Shown piece after piece: positions 17,464-26,544 of a DNA stretch of 64,000 nt. The translations under genes and the position numbers were made by a program. Under the pieces are notes generated by a model. It searched no databases. It was not told the origin of the DNA and saw only the letters and a program-made list of their open reading frames with translations. The stretch covers positions 78,553 to 142,552 of the forward strand of contig CANOVB010000001.1 of the NCBI GenBank assembly GCA_947570695.1. Direction: 5' to 3'. The stretch's first letter is position 1. Each line of letters starts with the position of its first letter. The DNA is from an uncultured Clostridium sp. (GTDB taxonomy: Bacteria; Bacillota; Clostridia; TANB77; CAG-508).

Positions 17464-17546
17464 AAGAAAAAGAAGAAAAATATGAAGCGCCTAATTTATA
17501 TAAAGGAGTGATAGTAGATGAGAGCCAAATAATAGGATATTACTAG
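17460..17546 (+). CDS. 28-residue peptide with YxxPxL motif, possible precursor peptide
   Basis: ATG 17460 lies 5 bases behind AAAGGAGGTGG (17445-17455), the best ribosome site in the region. It encodes MKEKEEKYEAPNLYKGVIVD followed by ESQIIGYY. The YEAPNLYKG stretch resembles the YxxPxL leader motif bound by RRE domains in lasso-peptide and related RiPP systems, but no maturation enzyme lies nearby and no Thr at the expected cleavage position is seen. Function unknown. Confidence 0.5.
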   Translation: MKEKEEKYEAPNLYKGVIVDESQIIGYY

Positions 17547-17667
17547 AATTTATGTATAAAAATGTAAAAAAATAATATAATTTTTAAATACTAGATAAAA
17601 AAAGATATAACTATTGATAAAGGTAAATTTAGAATTACAGTTATTGTTAAAATTCGTTTAAAAATCC

Positions 17668-17696
17668 TTGACAAAATGCGTAAAGCATGTTAAAAT
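17668..17696 (+). promoter_or_regulatory. Sigma-A promoter of rplU-rpmA
   Basis: TTGACA (17668-17673), 17-base spacer, TAAAAT (17691-17696). Confidence 0.85.
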
Positions 17697-17702
17697 TTAT
17701 TA

Positions 17703-17780
17703 CTGTAAACTGCTTAACTAGGGTTCAGAAAGACTATTAAATTAGTTACCCAAGTTGGAAGTTAGCGAGTATACGAAAAG
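17703..17780 (+). promoter_or_regulatory. L21-leader-type structured 5' region
   Basis: The 100-base leader before rplU reads GTAAACTGCTTAACTAGGGT, GTTACCCAAGTTGG and GTTAGCGAGTATACG, positioned like the known L21 leader of Firmicutes, an RNA that controls rplU. Call rests on position and partial resemblance. Confidence 0.5.
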
Positions 17781-17795
17781 GGAGGTGCATTTTTA

Positions 17796-18179
17796 ATGTA
17801 CGCAATAATTGAAGCATGTGGTAGACAATACAAAGTGCAAGAAGGAGAAACAGTATATTTTGAAAAATTAGATGAAAACGAAGGAAAAAAAGTTTCTTTT
17901 GATAAAGTAGTTTTAATATCTAATGATGGAAAAATACAAGTTGGAAATCCTTATGTTGCTAATGCTAAAGTTGAAGGAAAGGTAGTGTCTAATGGAAAAT
18001 CAAAGAAAATTCTAGTTTTCAAGTATAAACCTAAAAAAAATGAAAGAAAAACTAGAGGACATAGACAAGACTACACTAAAGTAGAAATTACTTCAATAAA
18101 AGTAAAAGCAGAAAAAGCTGAAAAACCAGCTGCTGAAAAGACAGAAAAAGCTGAGAAAAAAGAAAAAGCAGCTAAATAA
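17796..18179 (+). CDS. rplU: 50S ribosomal protein L21
   Basis: 127 aa. Starts MYAIIEACGRQYKVQEGETV; contains ILVFKYKPKKNERKTRGHRQ, the RNA-binding loop of L21. A Lys/Ala/Glu extension (EKAEKPAAEKTEKAEKKEK) lengthens the usual 103 aa. GGGAGGTG precedes the ATG. The usual prp protease gene between rplU and rpmA is absent: the 68-base gap has no ORF. Confidence 0.96.
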   Translation: MYAIIEACGRQYKVQEGETVYFEKLDENEGKKVSFDKVVLISNDGKIQVGNPYVANAKVEGKVVSNGKSKKILVFKYKPKKNERKTRGHRQDYTKVEITSIKVKAEKAEKPAAEKTEKAEKKEKAAK

Positions 18180-18247
18180 TTTTATAACTAATATCGAAAT
18201 TAATAAATGTTATAAATAAAATATAAAGCGAAAGGAGTGAATCTTTC

Positions 18248-18505
18248 ATGGCACACAAAAAAGGTCAAGGTAGTGTTAAGAACGGAAGAGATAGTGAGTC
18301 AAAAAGACTTGGTGTTAAAAAATCTGATGGACAAATAGTTAAAGCTGGAAATATAATTATAAGACAAAGAGGAACTAATGTACATCCAGGAACTAATGTA
18401 GGAATCGGTAGTGATGACACTTTATTTGCTTTAATAGATGGAACAGTTAAATTTGAAAGAAAAGGTAAAGATAAAAAACAAGTTAGTGTTTATCCAGCAG
18501 AGTAA
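18248..18505 (+). CDS. rpmA: 50S ribosomal protein L27, no N-terminal extension
   Basis: 85 aa. [20 protein letters not shown], then [20 protein letters not shown]. Most Firmicutes make L27 with a short extension (LQFFA-type) that the protease Prp cleaves; here the protein starts at the mature end, as in Gram-negatives. AAAGGAG precedes the ATG. A terminator follows. Confidence 0.97.
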   Translation: MAHKKGQGSVKNGRDSESKRLGVKKSDGQIVKAGNIIIRQRGTNVHPGTNVGIGSDDTLFALIDGTVKFERKGKDKKQVSVYPAE

Positions 18506-18513
18506 ATAAATAG

Positions 18514-18545
18514 AAAACGAAGCAGTGATGCTTCGTTTTTTGTTT
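18514..18545 (+). terminator. Terminator after rpmA
   Basis: AAAACGAAGCA, loop GTGA, TGCTTCGTTTT, T tail. Confidence 0.92.
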
Positions 18546-18944
18546 GATATAATAGAAAATTGTTTAGAAATATTATATAAATTTTTTGTTAAGAATTATA
18601 CATATAAAGTTCAAATTTGAGATATTTTTAAAATTACTTTATTTTTTTAATTTTTAAAAGTATAATAATTATGAAAAGTTTAATAAAAGAAAGTAGGAAA
18701 TAGAAATGGAAATAGTAATACAATAAATAGAACCTACAGTAACACCTACAAGACAAACAGTCAAAAGAATAGAATATTAGTTAATATTGTAACTAAAGAA
18801 AAAAAGTTATATAAAAAGAAAAGAATTAACAAAAAGAAGAAAAATTCTATTAAAGAAAAGACAAATATTTTATTAAAAATGTTTGAAAAAAATATTAAGA
18901 TATGATTTAATATCATATATAAAATGCAAAAGGAGATAATAGAT
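18546..18944. other. Gene-free stretch with decayed coding sequence
   Basis: AT-rich. A start-like ATG 18671 gives MKSLIKESRK and stops. Another frame is then open for about 65 codons to a TGA near 18905, Lys-rich (KKLYKKKRINKKKKNS), without a start or ribosome site. It may be a decayed small gene. A palindrome ATATGAT / ATCATAT (about 18899-18918) lies just before the next gene. Nothing else is recognised. Confidence 0.35.
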
Positions 18945-20072
18945 ATGAAAGGAAAATTCTCACCAATAATAATTGGAGTAATAGTAGTAGTTATTATTGC
19001 CATTGGAGCGCTTATCTTTACTACTTTGTCAGGCAATAATAGTGGGACAAATAATAAGAAGAATACAGAGCAAGATGTAGGAAAACCAGTAATTAATTTA
19101 AGTAAAGATGCAGATGGAGATAAACCAAAAAAAGTAACTATAACCGCTTATGCTACTACCTCAGACAAAGATGGAATTAAAGAAATAATATTACCAGATG
19201 GTTCATCAGTAATGGGAAGTACAGCAAAATATGAAGTTGAAGAAAATGGAACATATAAATTTACAGCAAACTGTGCAAATGGACAATCAGATAGTTTAAC
19301 AATAGAAGTTACAGAAATTCCCGAAAACTCTCATAATAATCCATATATACCAGAAGGATTTTCAGCAGTGGATGAAGATGTTGATGTAGAAGATGGATTT
19401 GTAATAGCAGATAAAAATGGAAATCAATATGTATGGATACCAGTTGAATCAGGAAAATTATCACGTAATACAATGTTAGATGTAAAATATACAGAATCAA
19501 CAGGAACAGCATCTGCATTAGTAAATAGTGTAGCTAAATATTATGGATTTTATATTGCAAGATTTGAAGCTTCACAATATGAAAAAAATGGAAAAATGGC
19601 AGCAGCTTCAATGTCTGGAAAAGTTCCTTGGACAAATATTGCCTATCAAGATGCTTCAGAATATGCAACAAATTCAGCAGAATTTTTTGAATATGAAGAT
19701 TGCTATACTGCTTTAATTAATAGCTATGCATGGGATACTACTTTAAATTGGATTGATAGTAAAGAAGAATATATAAATTATTCTTCGAGCACAGATCGCG
19801 GAAATTATAGTGGTACAATATATCCAACAGGAGTTACTGAAACAGATGAAGTAAATCATATATGTGATTTAGCAGGAAATGTAAGAGAATGGACTACAGA
19901 AATATATAAAGATAATTCTTCAGATTCTAATGATAAAGATAGTACAAATTTAATAAATAGAGTAATTCGTGGTGGTGGAGCTACATTGAATAGAACAGCT
20001 GCTAGTCATCAAGGTTATCCAGATTCACAATATGAACCTTATTGGGGATTTAGAATGGTTTTATATAAATAG
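18945..20072 (+). CDS. Membrane-anchored SUMF1/FGE-like surface protein
   Basis: ATG 18945 follows AGGAGA (18930-18935). 375 aa. An N-terminal helix (IIIGVIVVVIIAIGALIF) anchors it outside the cell. Residues about 45-125 look like an Ig-like domain (GKPVINLSKDADGD, YKFTANCANGQSDSLTIEV). The C-terminal 230 residues carry CDLAGNVREWTTE, RVIRGGGATLNR and YWGFRMVLYK, the end motifs of the formylglycine-generating-enzyme/SUMF1 fold. The active-site Cys pair of true FGE is not evident, so a non-catalytic binding or surface role is more likely. Single gene. Confidence 0.75.
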   Translation: MKGKFSPIIIGVIVVVIIAIGALIFTTLSGNNSGTNNKKNTEQDVGKPVINLSKDADGDKPKKVTITAYATTSDKDGIKEIILPDGSSVMGSTAKYEVEENGTYKFTANCANGQSDSLTIEVTEIPENSHNNPYIPEGFSAVDEDVDVEDGFVIADKNGNQYVWIPVESGKLSRNTMLDVKYTESTGTASALVNSVAKYYGFYIARFEASQYEKNGKMAAASMSGKVPWTNIAYQDASEYATNSAEFFEYEDCYTALINSYAWDTTLNWIDSKEEYINYSSSTDRGNYSGTIYPTGVTETDEVNHICDLAGNVREWTTEIYKDNSSDSNDKDSTNLINRVIRGGGATLNRTAASHQGYPDSQYEPYWGFRMVLYK

Positions 20073-20082
20073 GAAATAATAA

Positions 20083-20119
20083 ATAAAGGGGCAAGTCTTA
20101 TTAAGACTGCCTCTTTATT
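20083..20119 (+). terminator. Terminator after the SUMF1-like gene
   Basis: Hairpin AAAGGGGCAAGTCTT / AAGACTGCCTCTTT with mismatches, short AT tail. Confidence 0.7.
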
Positions 20120-20257
20120 AAGTAACAATTCTAAATAAAATAATATAGATTAAAGTAGATATTGTTATAATCAAATTAAAAACAATATTAGCACATATAA
20201 ATTAGAAATAATATAAGTTTAAAATAGTTATGCTACATACAAATTGAAAATAAAATA

Positions 20258-20286
20258 TTGAAAAAACATAATAAATATTATATAAT
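20258..20286 (+). promoter_or_regulatory. Sigma-A promoter of aspS
   Basis: TTGAAA (20258-20263), 17-base spacer, TATAAT (20281-20286). No T-box structure is visible in the short leader. Confidence 0.8.
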
Positions 20287-20322
20287 ATAGCAAAATTTGA
20301 GCTAAAAAGAGGAGAAAATACA

Positions 20323-22086
20323 ATGGTAAATGAATACAAAACTCATAATTGTGGAGAACTTAGACAATCTGATGTGAATAAAGAAGTTAGATTGGCAGGG
20401 TTTGTGCAAACAATAAGAAATTTAGGTAAAATGATTTTTATTGATTTAAGAGATCAAAATGGAATTACACAAATAGTTATATCAGAAGAGTCTGGAATTG
20501 AAAATGTAAAAGATATAACAAAAGAATGTACTATTACAGTAACAGGAGATGTAGTAGCAAGAAGTAGTAAAAATGATAAAATTCCTACAGGTGATATTGA
20601 AGTTATTGCTAAAACTGTAACTATTTTAGGAAAATGTAGAAATGCATTGCCTTTTGAAATAAATGTTGAGGGACAAAATGTTAGAGAAGATTTAAGATTA
20701 GAATATAGATTTTTAGATTTAAGAAATGAAAATATACATAAAAATATATTGTTACGTTCAAAAATTTTAAAAGATTTTAGAAATGCAATGGATGAATTAG
20801 AATTTACAGAAATACAAACTCCAATTCTTGCAAATTCTTCACCGGAGGGTGCTAGAGATTTCTTAGTTCCAAGTAGATTGCATCCAGGAGAATTTTATGC
20901 ACTTCCACAAGCACCACAACAATTTAAACAATTATTAATGGTTTCTGGCTTTGAAAAATACTATCAAATAGCACCATGTTTTAGAGACGAAGATCCTAGA
21001 GCAGATAGATCACCAGGAGAGTTTTATCAATTAGATTTTGAAATGAGTTTTGCTACACAAGAAAACGTATTTGAAGTTATACAAACAATTTTACCAAAAG
21101 TATTTAAAGAAAATTCAGATTGGAAAATAGATGATGGTCCATTTGTAAGAATACCTTTTAATGAAGCAATGGAAAAATATGGAACAGATAAGCCTGATTT
21201 AAGAAATCCTTTAATTATATCAGATTTAACAGAAATTTTTGAAGGAACAGAATTTAATAGCTTTAAAGATAAAACAGTAAAAGCAATATTTGTAGAAAAT
21301 ATGGAAGAAAAGCCAAGAAAGTTCTTTGATAATATGTCTGAATATGCAGTAAATGAATTAGAAGCCAAAGGTCTTGCTTGGGTAAAAGTAGATCAAGAAA
21401 ATAATTTAAATGGTGGAATAAGTAAATTTATAGATGATAATAGAAAAGCTAAAATTTTTGAAAAAATGCAAATAAAACCAAATTCAGCAATATTCTTTAT
21501 TGCTGATGAATATGAAAAGGCAGTAAAAATAGCTGGTGGAGTAAGAGTAAAATTAGGTCAAGAATTAGATTTATTAGAAAAAAATGTTTACAAATTCTGT
21601 TTTATAGTAGACTTTCCAATGTATGAATTATCAGATGAAGGAACAATAGATTTTAATCATAACCCATTTTCTATGCCACAAGGGGGATTAGAAGCTTTAA
21701 ATACAAAGGATCCGTTGAGTATATATGCATATCAATATGATGCAGTTTGTAATGGATATGAAATTCTATCAGGAGCAGTAAGAAATCATGATCAAGATAT
21801 AATGGTTAAAGCTTTTGAAATTGCAGGTTATACAGAAGAAGATGTAAAAGGTAGATTTGGAGCATTATTTAATGCATTTAGTTATGGAACTCCACCACAT
21901 GCAGGTGCGGCAGCTGGTATAGATAGAATTGTTATGCTTTTAGCTAAAGAAGATAATATTAGAGAAGTTATAGCATTCCCTAAAAATAAAAAAGCAAGAG
22001 ATCTTTTAATGAATGCACCATCTAAAGTTTTTGATAAACAATTAGAAGAGGTACATATAAAATTAGACTTAGAGAATAATAATTAA
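20323..22086 (+). CDS. aspS: Aspartate--tRNA ligase
   Basis: 587 aa, full bacterial-type AspRS. OB-fold anticodon-binding domain (LAGFVQTIRNLGKMIFIDLR). Class II motif 2 region CFRDEDPRADRSPGEFYQLD, the GAD insertion (residues about 280-420), and motif 3 GAAAGIDRIVMLL. The bacterial LPQAPQQFKQLLMVSG segment is present. GAGGAG precedes the ATG. Whether it charges only tRNA-Asp or also tRNA-Asn cannot be settled here. Confidence 0.97.
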   Translation: MVNEYKTHNCGELRQSDVNKEVRLAGFVQTIRNLGKMIFIDLRDQNGITQIVISEESGIENVKDITKECTITVTGDVVARSSKNDKIPTGDIEVIAKTVTILGKCRNALPFEINVEGQNVREDLRLEYRFLDLRNENIHKNILLRSKILKDFRNAMDELEFTEIQTPILANSSPEGARDFLVPSRLHPGEFYALPQAPQQFKQLLMVSGFEKYYQIAPCFRDEDPRADRSPGEFYQLDFEMSFATQENVFEVIQTILPKVFKENSDWKIDDGPFVRIPFNEAMEKYGTDKPDLRNPLIISDLTEIFEGTEFNSFKDKTVKAIFVENMEEKPRKFFDNMSEYAVNELEAKGLAWVKVDQENNLNGGISKFIDDNRKAKIFEKMQIKPNSAIFFIADEYEKAVKIAGGVRVKLGQELDLLEKNVYKFCFIVDFPMYELSDEGTIDFNHNPFSMPQGGLEALNTKDPLSIYAYQYDAVCNGYEILSGAVRNHDQDIMVKAFEIAGYTEEDVKGRFGALFNAFSYGTPPHAGAAAGIDRIVMLLAKEDNIREVIAFPKNKKARDLLMNAPSKVFDKQLEEVHIKLDLENNN

Positions 22087-22105
22087 TATAGAGGTAATTT
22101 TATTA

Positions 22106-23596
22106 ATGAAAATTTATAAAAAAATACTATTAATTGCAATTTTTATAATAGGTTTATTAGTTAGTAGTTCTTTTGCAAAATCAGGAAAAGTAATAGTAGA
22201 TGCTGCAAGAATTAGAGAAAAGACAAATACGGAATCTAAGATAATAGACATTGTATATGAAGATGATATTGTTGAAATATTAGATGAAAAAGATGATTGG
22301 TATAAAATAAAATATAATGATAGTGTAGGATATTCAAAAAAAAGCTTTTTTAAAGTAGAAGAAAAAAACCAGTCAAAACCAACTACTAATACTGCATCAA
22401 ATGTGGCTTCTACAAATACAACTTTAAAGAATACTAATACTCAAGCAGACACATCTACAAATAAAGTCTCAAATAATGTAGTATCAAATAATACAATAAG
22501 TAACACATCAACTAATATAACTAATACTATAAATAATGTAAGTAATACAAGTACAAATAATGTAACTACACAAAAACAAGAAGAAAATCAAAATAAATCT
22601 GAAATTAATATTAAAATTTCAGTTAATTCAAATGTTTCAATGAGAGTGCTTCCAAATTTCATGTCTACTACTATTGAACAAATAGACCCAAGCAAAGAAA
22701 TAACAAAAGTAGCAGAAATGAATAATTGGTCACAAGTAACAGATGGTATTTTAGTAGGCTGGATACCAAATTCAAAAATTGCTATTTCTGATAATAAACC
22801 AGAAGAAACTACACCTGAATCTAAACCAGAAAATACTACTGTAACACCAACTCCCACACCAGTAAGTAGTACGAATATAGCAAGTAATGAGAATAAACAA
22901 GAAGCAGTAAGTAAAACAGGAACTGTAAATGTTGAAACAGCAAATGTAAGGAAAGAAGCTACACAAAATTCAGATGTTATAAATACTTTAGATTATGGAA
23001 ATATAGTAACAATAATTGCAGAAGAAGGTGACTGGTATAAAATTACTAGAGGTGAAGTTTCAGGCTATGTAAAAAAATCTTTATTAACAAATGTAAAGGA
23101 AAAAAGTGTATCCTCTAGAAGCTTGGAAGAAGAGAGAAAAGATAATACTACAATAGAAGAAAATACTAATAATGCTATTAGTAAAACTTTAGAAAATGGA
23201 ACAAAATCAAGTATAACTGGAAATGATGTTTCAGAATATGCTAAAAAGTATATTGGTACAAATTATGTAGTAGGAGGAAAAACTCCAGAAGCTGGTTTTG
23301 ATTGTTCTGGTTTTACAAGATATGTATTTTTAAATTTTGGTTATAATTTAGGCAATACAGCAGCAGGTCAAAATAATATTGGAGAAGAAGTTTCAAAAGA
23401 GGATTTACAATCAGGTGATTTAATGCTTTTTTATGATGAAGCAAAAAATAAGATAGGGCATACAGGGGTATATATTTCAAATGGAGAATTTGTGCATGCT
23501 GCTAATCCTGAAAGAGGAGTTGTTATAGATAATTTAAATACAAACACATATTATAATGAAAGATTTATAGTAGGAAAAAGAATTATACAGAATTAA
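22106..23596 (+). CDS. Secreted SH3b x3 - NlpC/P60 cell-wall hydrolase
   Basis: 496 aa. Signal peptide (KILLIAIFIIGLLVSSSFA), then three bacterial SH3 repeats: about 27-75 (AARIREKTNTESKIIDIVYE), about 170-225, and about 270-320 (ETANVRKEATQNSDVINTLD). They are separated by Asn/Thr-rich linkers. The C-terminal NlpC/P60 domain has FDCSGFTRYVFL (catalytic Cys), IGHTGVYISNGEFVHAANP (His), as in gamma-D-glutamyl-diaminopimelate endopeptidases. Its stop codon overlaps the comEC ribosome site. Confidence 0.92.
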   Translation: MKIYKKILLIAIFIIGLLVSSSFAKSGKVIVDAARIREKTNTESKIIDIVYEDDIVEILDEKDDWYKIKYNDSVGYSKKSFFKVEEKNQSKPTTNTASNVASTNTTLKNTNTQADTSTNKVSNNVVSNNTISNTSTNITNTINNVSNTSTNNVTTQKQEENQNKSEINIKISVNSNVSMRVLPNFMSTTIEQIDPSKEITKVAEMNNWSQVTDGILVGWIPNSKIAISDNKPEETTPESKPENTTVTPTPTPVSSTNIASNENKQEAVSKTGTVNVETANVRKEATQNSDVINTLDYGNIVTIIAEEGDWYKITRGEVSGYVKKSLLTNVKEKSVSSRSLEEERKDNTTIEENTNNAISKTLENGTKSSITGNDVSEYAKKYIGTNYVVGGKTPEAGFDCSGFTRYVFLNFGYNLGNTAAGQNNIGEEVSKEDLQSGDLMLFYDEAKNKIGHTGVYISNGEFVHAANPERGVVIDNLNTNTYYNERFIVGKRIIQN

Positions 23597-23607
23597 GGAG
23601 GACTGGA

Positions 23608-25807
23608 ATAATAAAAAACAAAATTTTTATTTTTTTAATAATTTTAATGGGGCTATGTTATGACATAGCTCTTATTTTTTCTTATAATAATAAATATCCA
23701 GAAAATACATATTTAAAGTCTAATGGAGAAATTATTGGTTTAAAAGAGGAAAAACAATATAAAAACAAATATATAGTAAAAATAAAAAACACTAAACTAA
23801 TTTTATATACATCAAAAGAAAAAGAGTTTTTTCCTGGTGATATTGTTTTAATAGAAGGAGATTTTGAAAAAGGAGAAGTTTCTAGAAACTTTGGTGGATT
23901 TAATTATAGAAATTATCTAAGACAAAAAGGAATTTATGGAATAATTAATGCTAAAAGTGTGGTAAAAGTTAAAGAAATCACAGATTTTTATAGTATTGTA
24001 GGAAATATAAAATATAGTTTAAGTAGCAAAATAGATATACTGTATTCAGAAAAATATCGAAGTTTTTTAAAAGGAATTTTGATAGGTGATACATATGATT
24101 TGGATGAAAATGTAAAAGAAAATTTTAGAAAAAGTAGTATTTCTCATATTTTAGCAATTTCTGGAATGCATGTTACTTATGTAGTAATGGGAATAAGATT
24201 AGCTTTAGAAAAATTAATTTTAGATAAAAAAAAGAAAAATTGTATATTAATATGTTTTCTGATATTTTTTATGATAATAACTGGTTTTTCAGTTTCTTGT
24301 GTGAGAGCAAGCATAATGAGTATTATAGGGATACTAAGTTTTAATTTAAATAGAAAAAATAATTTTTATATAAGTTTAATAATAGTATTTTTTATAATAG
24401 TATTTATAAATCCATTTAATATTTTTAATGTTGGTTTATGGCTTTCCTTCTTATCCAGTTTAGGAATTATTTTATTTAATAAATTCCTGAGTAGAATTTT
24501 TCAAATCAAAACTAAACTAAAAAAACTATCTATTATTCATATAAATATAATTCTAAGTATTTCTGCTCAAATATTAATTATTCCAATTATTGTTTATATA
24601 TTTAATTCTGTTTCATTAACTTTTTTTATTCCGAATTCTTTTATTTCAATAATTATTGTACCAGTTCTGGCCTTTGGATATATAAGTATTATTTTATCTT
24701 TCATATTTTTTCCAGTAGCAAAAATATTATCATATATAGAAAAATATCTAATTTTTCTAATTTTCAAAATTAGTGAAATATGTGCTGAGATTCCATTTTC
24801 GGAAATTTATATTTGTACACCTAAAATAATAATTATAATTATGTATTATTTCATAATTTTTTATATTGTTAAATATTTTAGAAAAAATAAATATAAAGTA
24901 GAAAGAATGCTTTTATCAAAAAGAAAAATTAATATTTTTGATAAAAGCAAAATCAAAAAAATAGGTATTATTTTATGTATTATTATAATTATTACTAATA
25001 TAAATAAATTAGATTTCAGATTAAAAATATATTTTATAGATGTTGCTCAGGGAGATTGTACATTAGTTGTTACTCCATTTGGAAAGAACATAATTATAGA
25101 TGGAGGAGAGGGAAATTCTGATAAATATGATTATGGAAAGAAAGTAGTTTTTCCATATTTGTTAGATAGAAATATAAATAAAATAGACTATCTTGTAGTA
25201 TCACATCGGAGATAGTGATCATTTAGGTGGTTTAATTTATGTGCTAGAAAATATGAATGTAGAAAATATATTAATTGGAAGTCAAACTAAAGAATGTAAG
25301 CAAATAAATGATTTAGTAAAAATTGCAAAGCGAAAAAATATAAGATTAATCGGATTAGAAAAAGGTGATGAAATATTAATAGAAAAAAATATAAAAATGG
25401 AAGTAATATGGCCAAATAATAAAAAATTAATAACCTCAAATGAATTAAATAATAATTCTTTAGTTTTTAAATTAAAGTATAAAACTTTTTCTATTATTTT
25501 TACAGGGGATATAGAAGGAATTGCAGAAAATGAGATATTAAAACAAGAAGTAGAGTTTAGTTCAAGTATATTAAAAGTAGCACATCATGGATCAAAAACT
25601 TCATCAACAGAAGAATTTTTAAAAGAGGTGAATCCTAAAATAGCATTAATAGGAGTAGGGAAAAATAACAAATTTGGACATCCATCTAAAGAAGTTTTAG
25701 ATAGGTTAAATAGGTTTAAAACAAAAGTTTATAGAACAGATTTAAATGGAGAAATAGAAATTAAAGTTAATAAAAAAGGAGAAATTTTAGTTAAGACTAA
25801 ATTGTGA
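23608..25807 (+). CDS. comEC: DNA-uptake channel ComEC/Rec2, +1 frameshift at CGG, non-standard start
   Basis: Polytopic membrane protein for uptake of single-stranded DNA in competence. Residues from FRKSSISHILAISGMHVTYV onward are the Competence domain; the C-terminal metallo-beta-lactamase-like domain starts YFIDVAQGDCTLVV. The motif DYLVVSH is followed by in-frame CGG (25207-25209). Skipping the C gives GDSDHLGGLIYVL, the invariant metal motif, and an open frame to TGA 25807. AAGGAGG (23595-23601) points to AUA 23608 or 23611; the first ATG (23647) lacks a site and would cut the first helix (KNKIFIFLIILMGLCY). Total about 732 aa. Without the shift the gene is broken. Confidence 0.85.
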
Positions 25808-25834
25808 ATAAAAATTACCAAATTATACATAATA
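25806..25834 (+). promoter_or_regulatory. Candidate sigma-G promoter of bofC-like gene
   Basis: GAATA (25806-25810), 17-base spacer, CATAATA (25828-25834) fits the sigma-G pattern (GHATR, about 18, CATnHTA). The ribosome site AGGTG follows at 25840-25844. Confidence 0.6.
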
Positions 25835-25850
25835 AGTTTAGGTGATAAAA

Positions 25851-26402
25851 ATGAAGAGAATTATTTTTTATGGAATATTAATTTTTATTTTCTCGATTGG
25901 AACAGGATATTATTTTTCAGTTTTATGGAAAGAAGGAAAATCGGGAATAGCTTATGAAGAGGCAGAAAATGAAGTGACCGTTCAAGAAACTATTGCTGTA
26001 GAAGAAAAAGTTAATTTTGATGCTAGTTTAGGATTAAAAAAATATTATAATAATTGTGGTCATACAAAATACTTGACAGCAGAGCTTCCAGATGAATTAA
26101 TTAATTTAACTAAAAATGAAATTGAGCAAATATATTCAGATTGGGATGTAGAAGAATTTAGTAGTAATAGCTTATTATTATCCCAACATATTAATGATAT
26201 ATGTGATGAACATTATGTTTTAAAATTAGGTGATGAAAATATAGAAATATATCATGTAAAGAATTCGGGAGATATTGAACTTTATAAAACAACTAATATA
26301 AGTAAGGAATATTTAACAAATACAGATATAAATAATTTGGAAAGTGGAATATATGTATATGGAGCAGGAAATCTTAATTCTGCTATAGAAGATTTTGAAT
26401 AA
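25851..26402 (+). CDS. BofC C-terminal-domain-like protein
   Basis: BofC is a forespore intermembrane-space protein that modulates activation of pro-sigma-K processing. ATG 25851 with AGGTG; GTG 25842 in frame is part of that site. About 183 aa: one N-terminal helix (IIFYGILIFIFSIGTGYYF), then LPDELINLTKNEIEQIYSDW, HYVLKLGDENIEIYHVK and LTNTDINNLESGIYVYGAGN, the pattern of the BofC C-terminal domain in Clostridia. The sigma-G-like promoter directly upstream supports forespore expression. Call from pattern memory; no search done. Confidence 0.65.
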   Translation: MKRIIFYGILIFIFSIGTGYYFSVLWKEGKSGIAYEEAENEVTVQETIAVEEKVNFDASLGLKKYYNNCGHTKYLTAELPDELINLTKNEIEQIYSDWDVEEFSSNSLLLSQHINDICDEHYVLKLGDENIEIYHVKNSGDIELYKTTNISKEYLTNTDINNLESGIYVYGAGNLNSAIEDFE

Positions 26403-26458
26403 AATAAATCCTCGTTGCTAAACCTTTTGATTAACAATGAGGATTTATTTTGTTTTTA
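26401..26458. terminator. Bidirectional terminator between bofC-like and clpE-like genes
   Basis: AAAATAAATCCTC pairs with GAGGATTTATTTT, with an inner TTGnTAA/TTAnCAA part; T-rich on both sides. Confidence 0.85.
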
Positions 26459-26544
26459 TACATTTATTTTTTTATATAGAAAAATTCCAATATAGAAAGA
26501 ATTTGTATATCATTTTAATATTGTAAAAAAGTTTTCAAAAAAAT

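Noticed and set aside
20120..20322. T-box before aspS
   Set aside because: No T-box consensus (GGGTGG or AGGGTGGnACCGCG) and the leader is too short.
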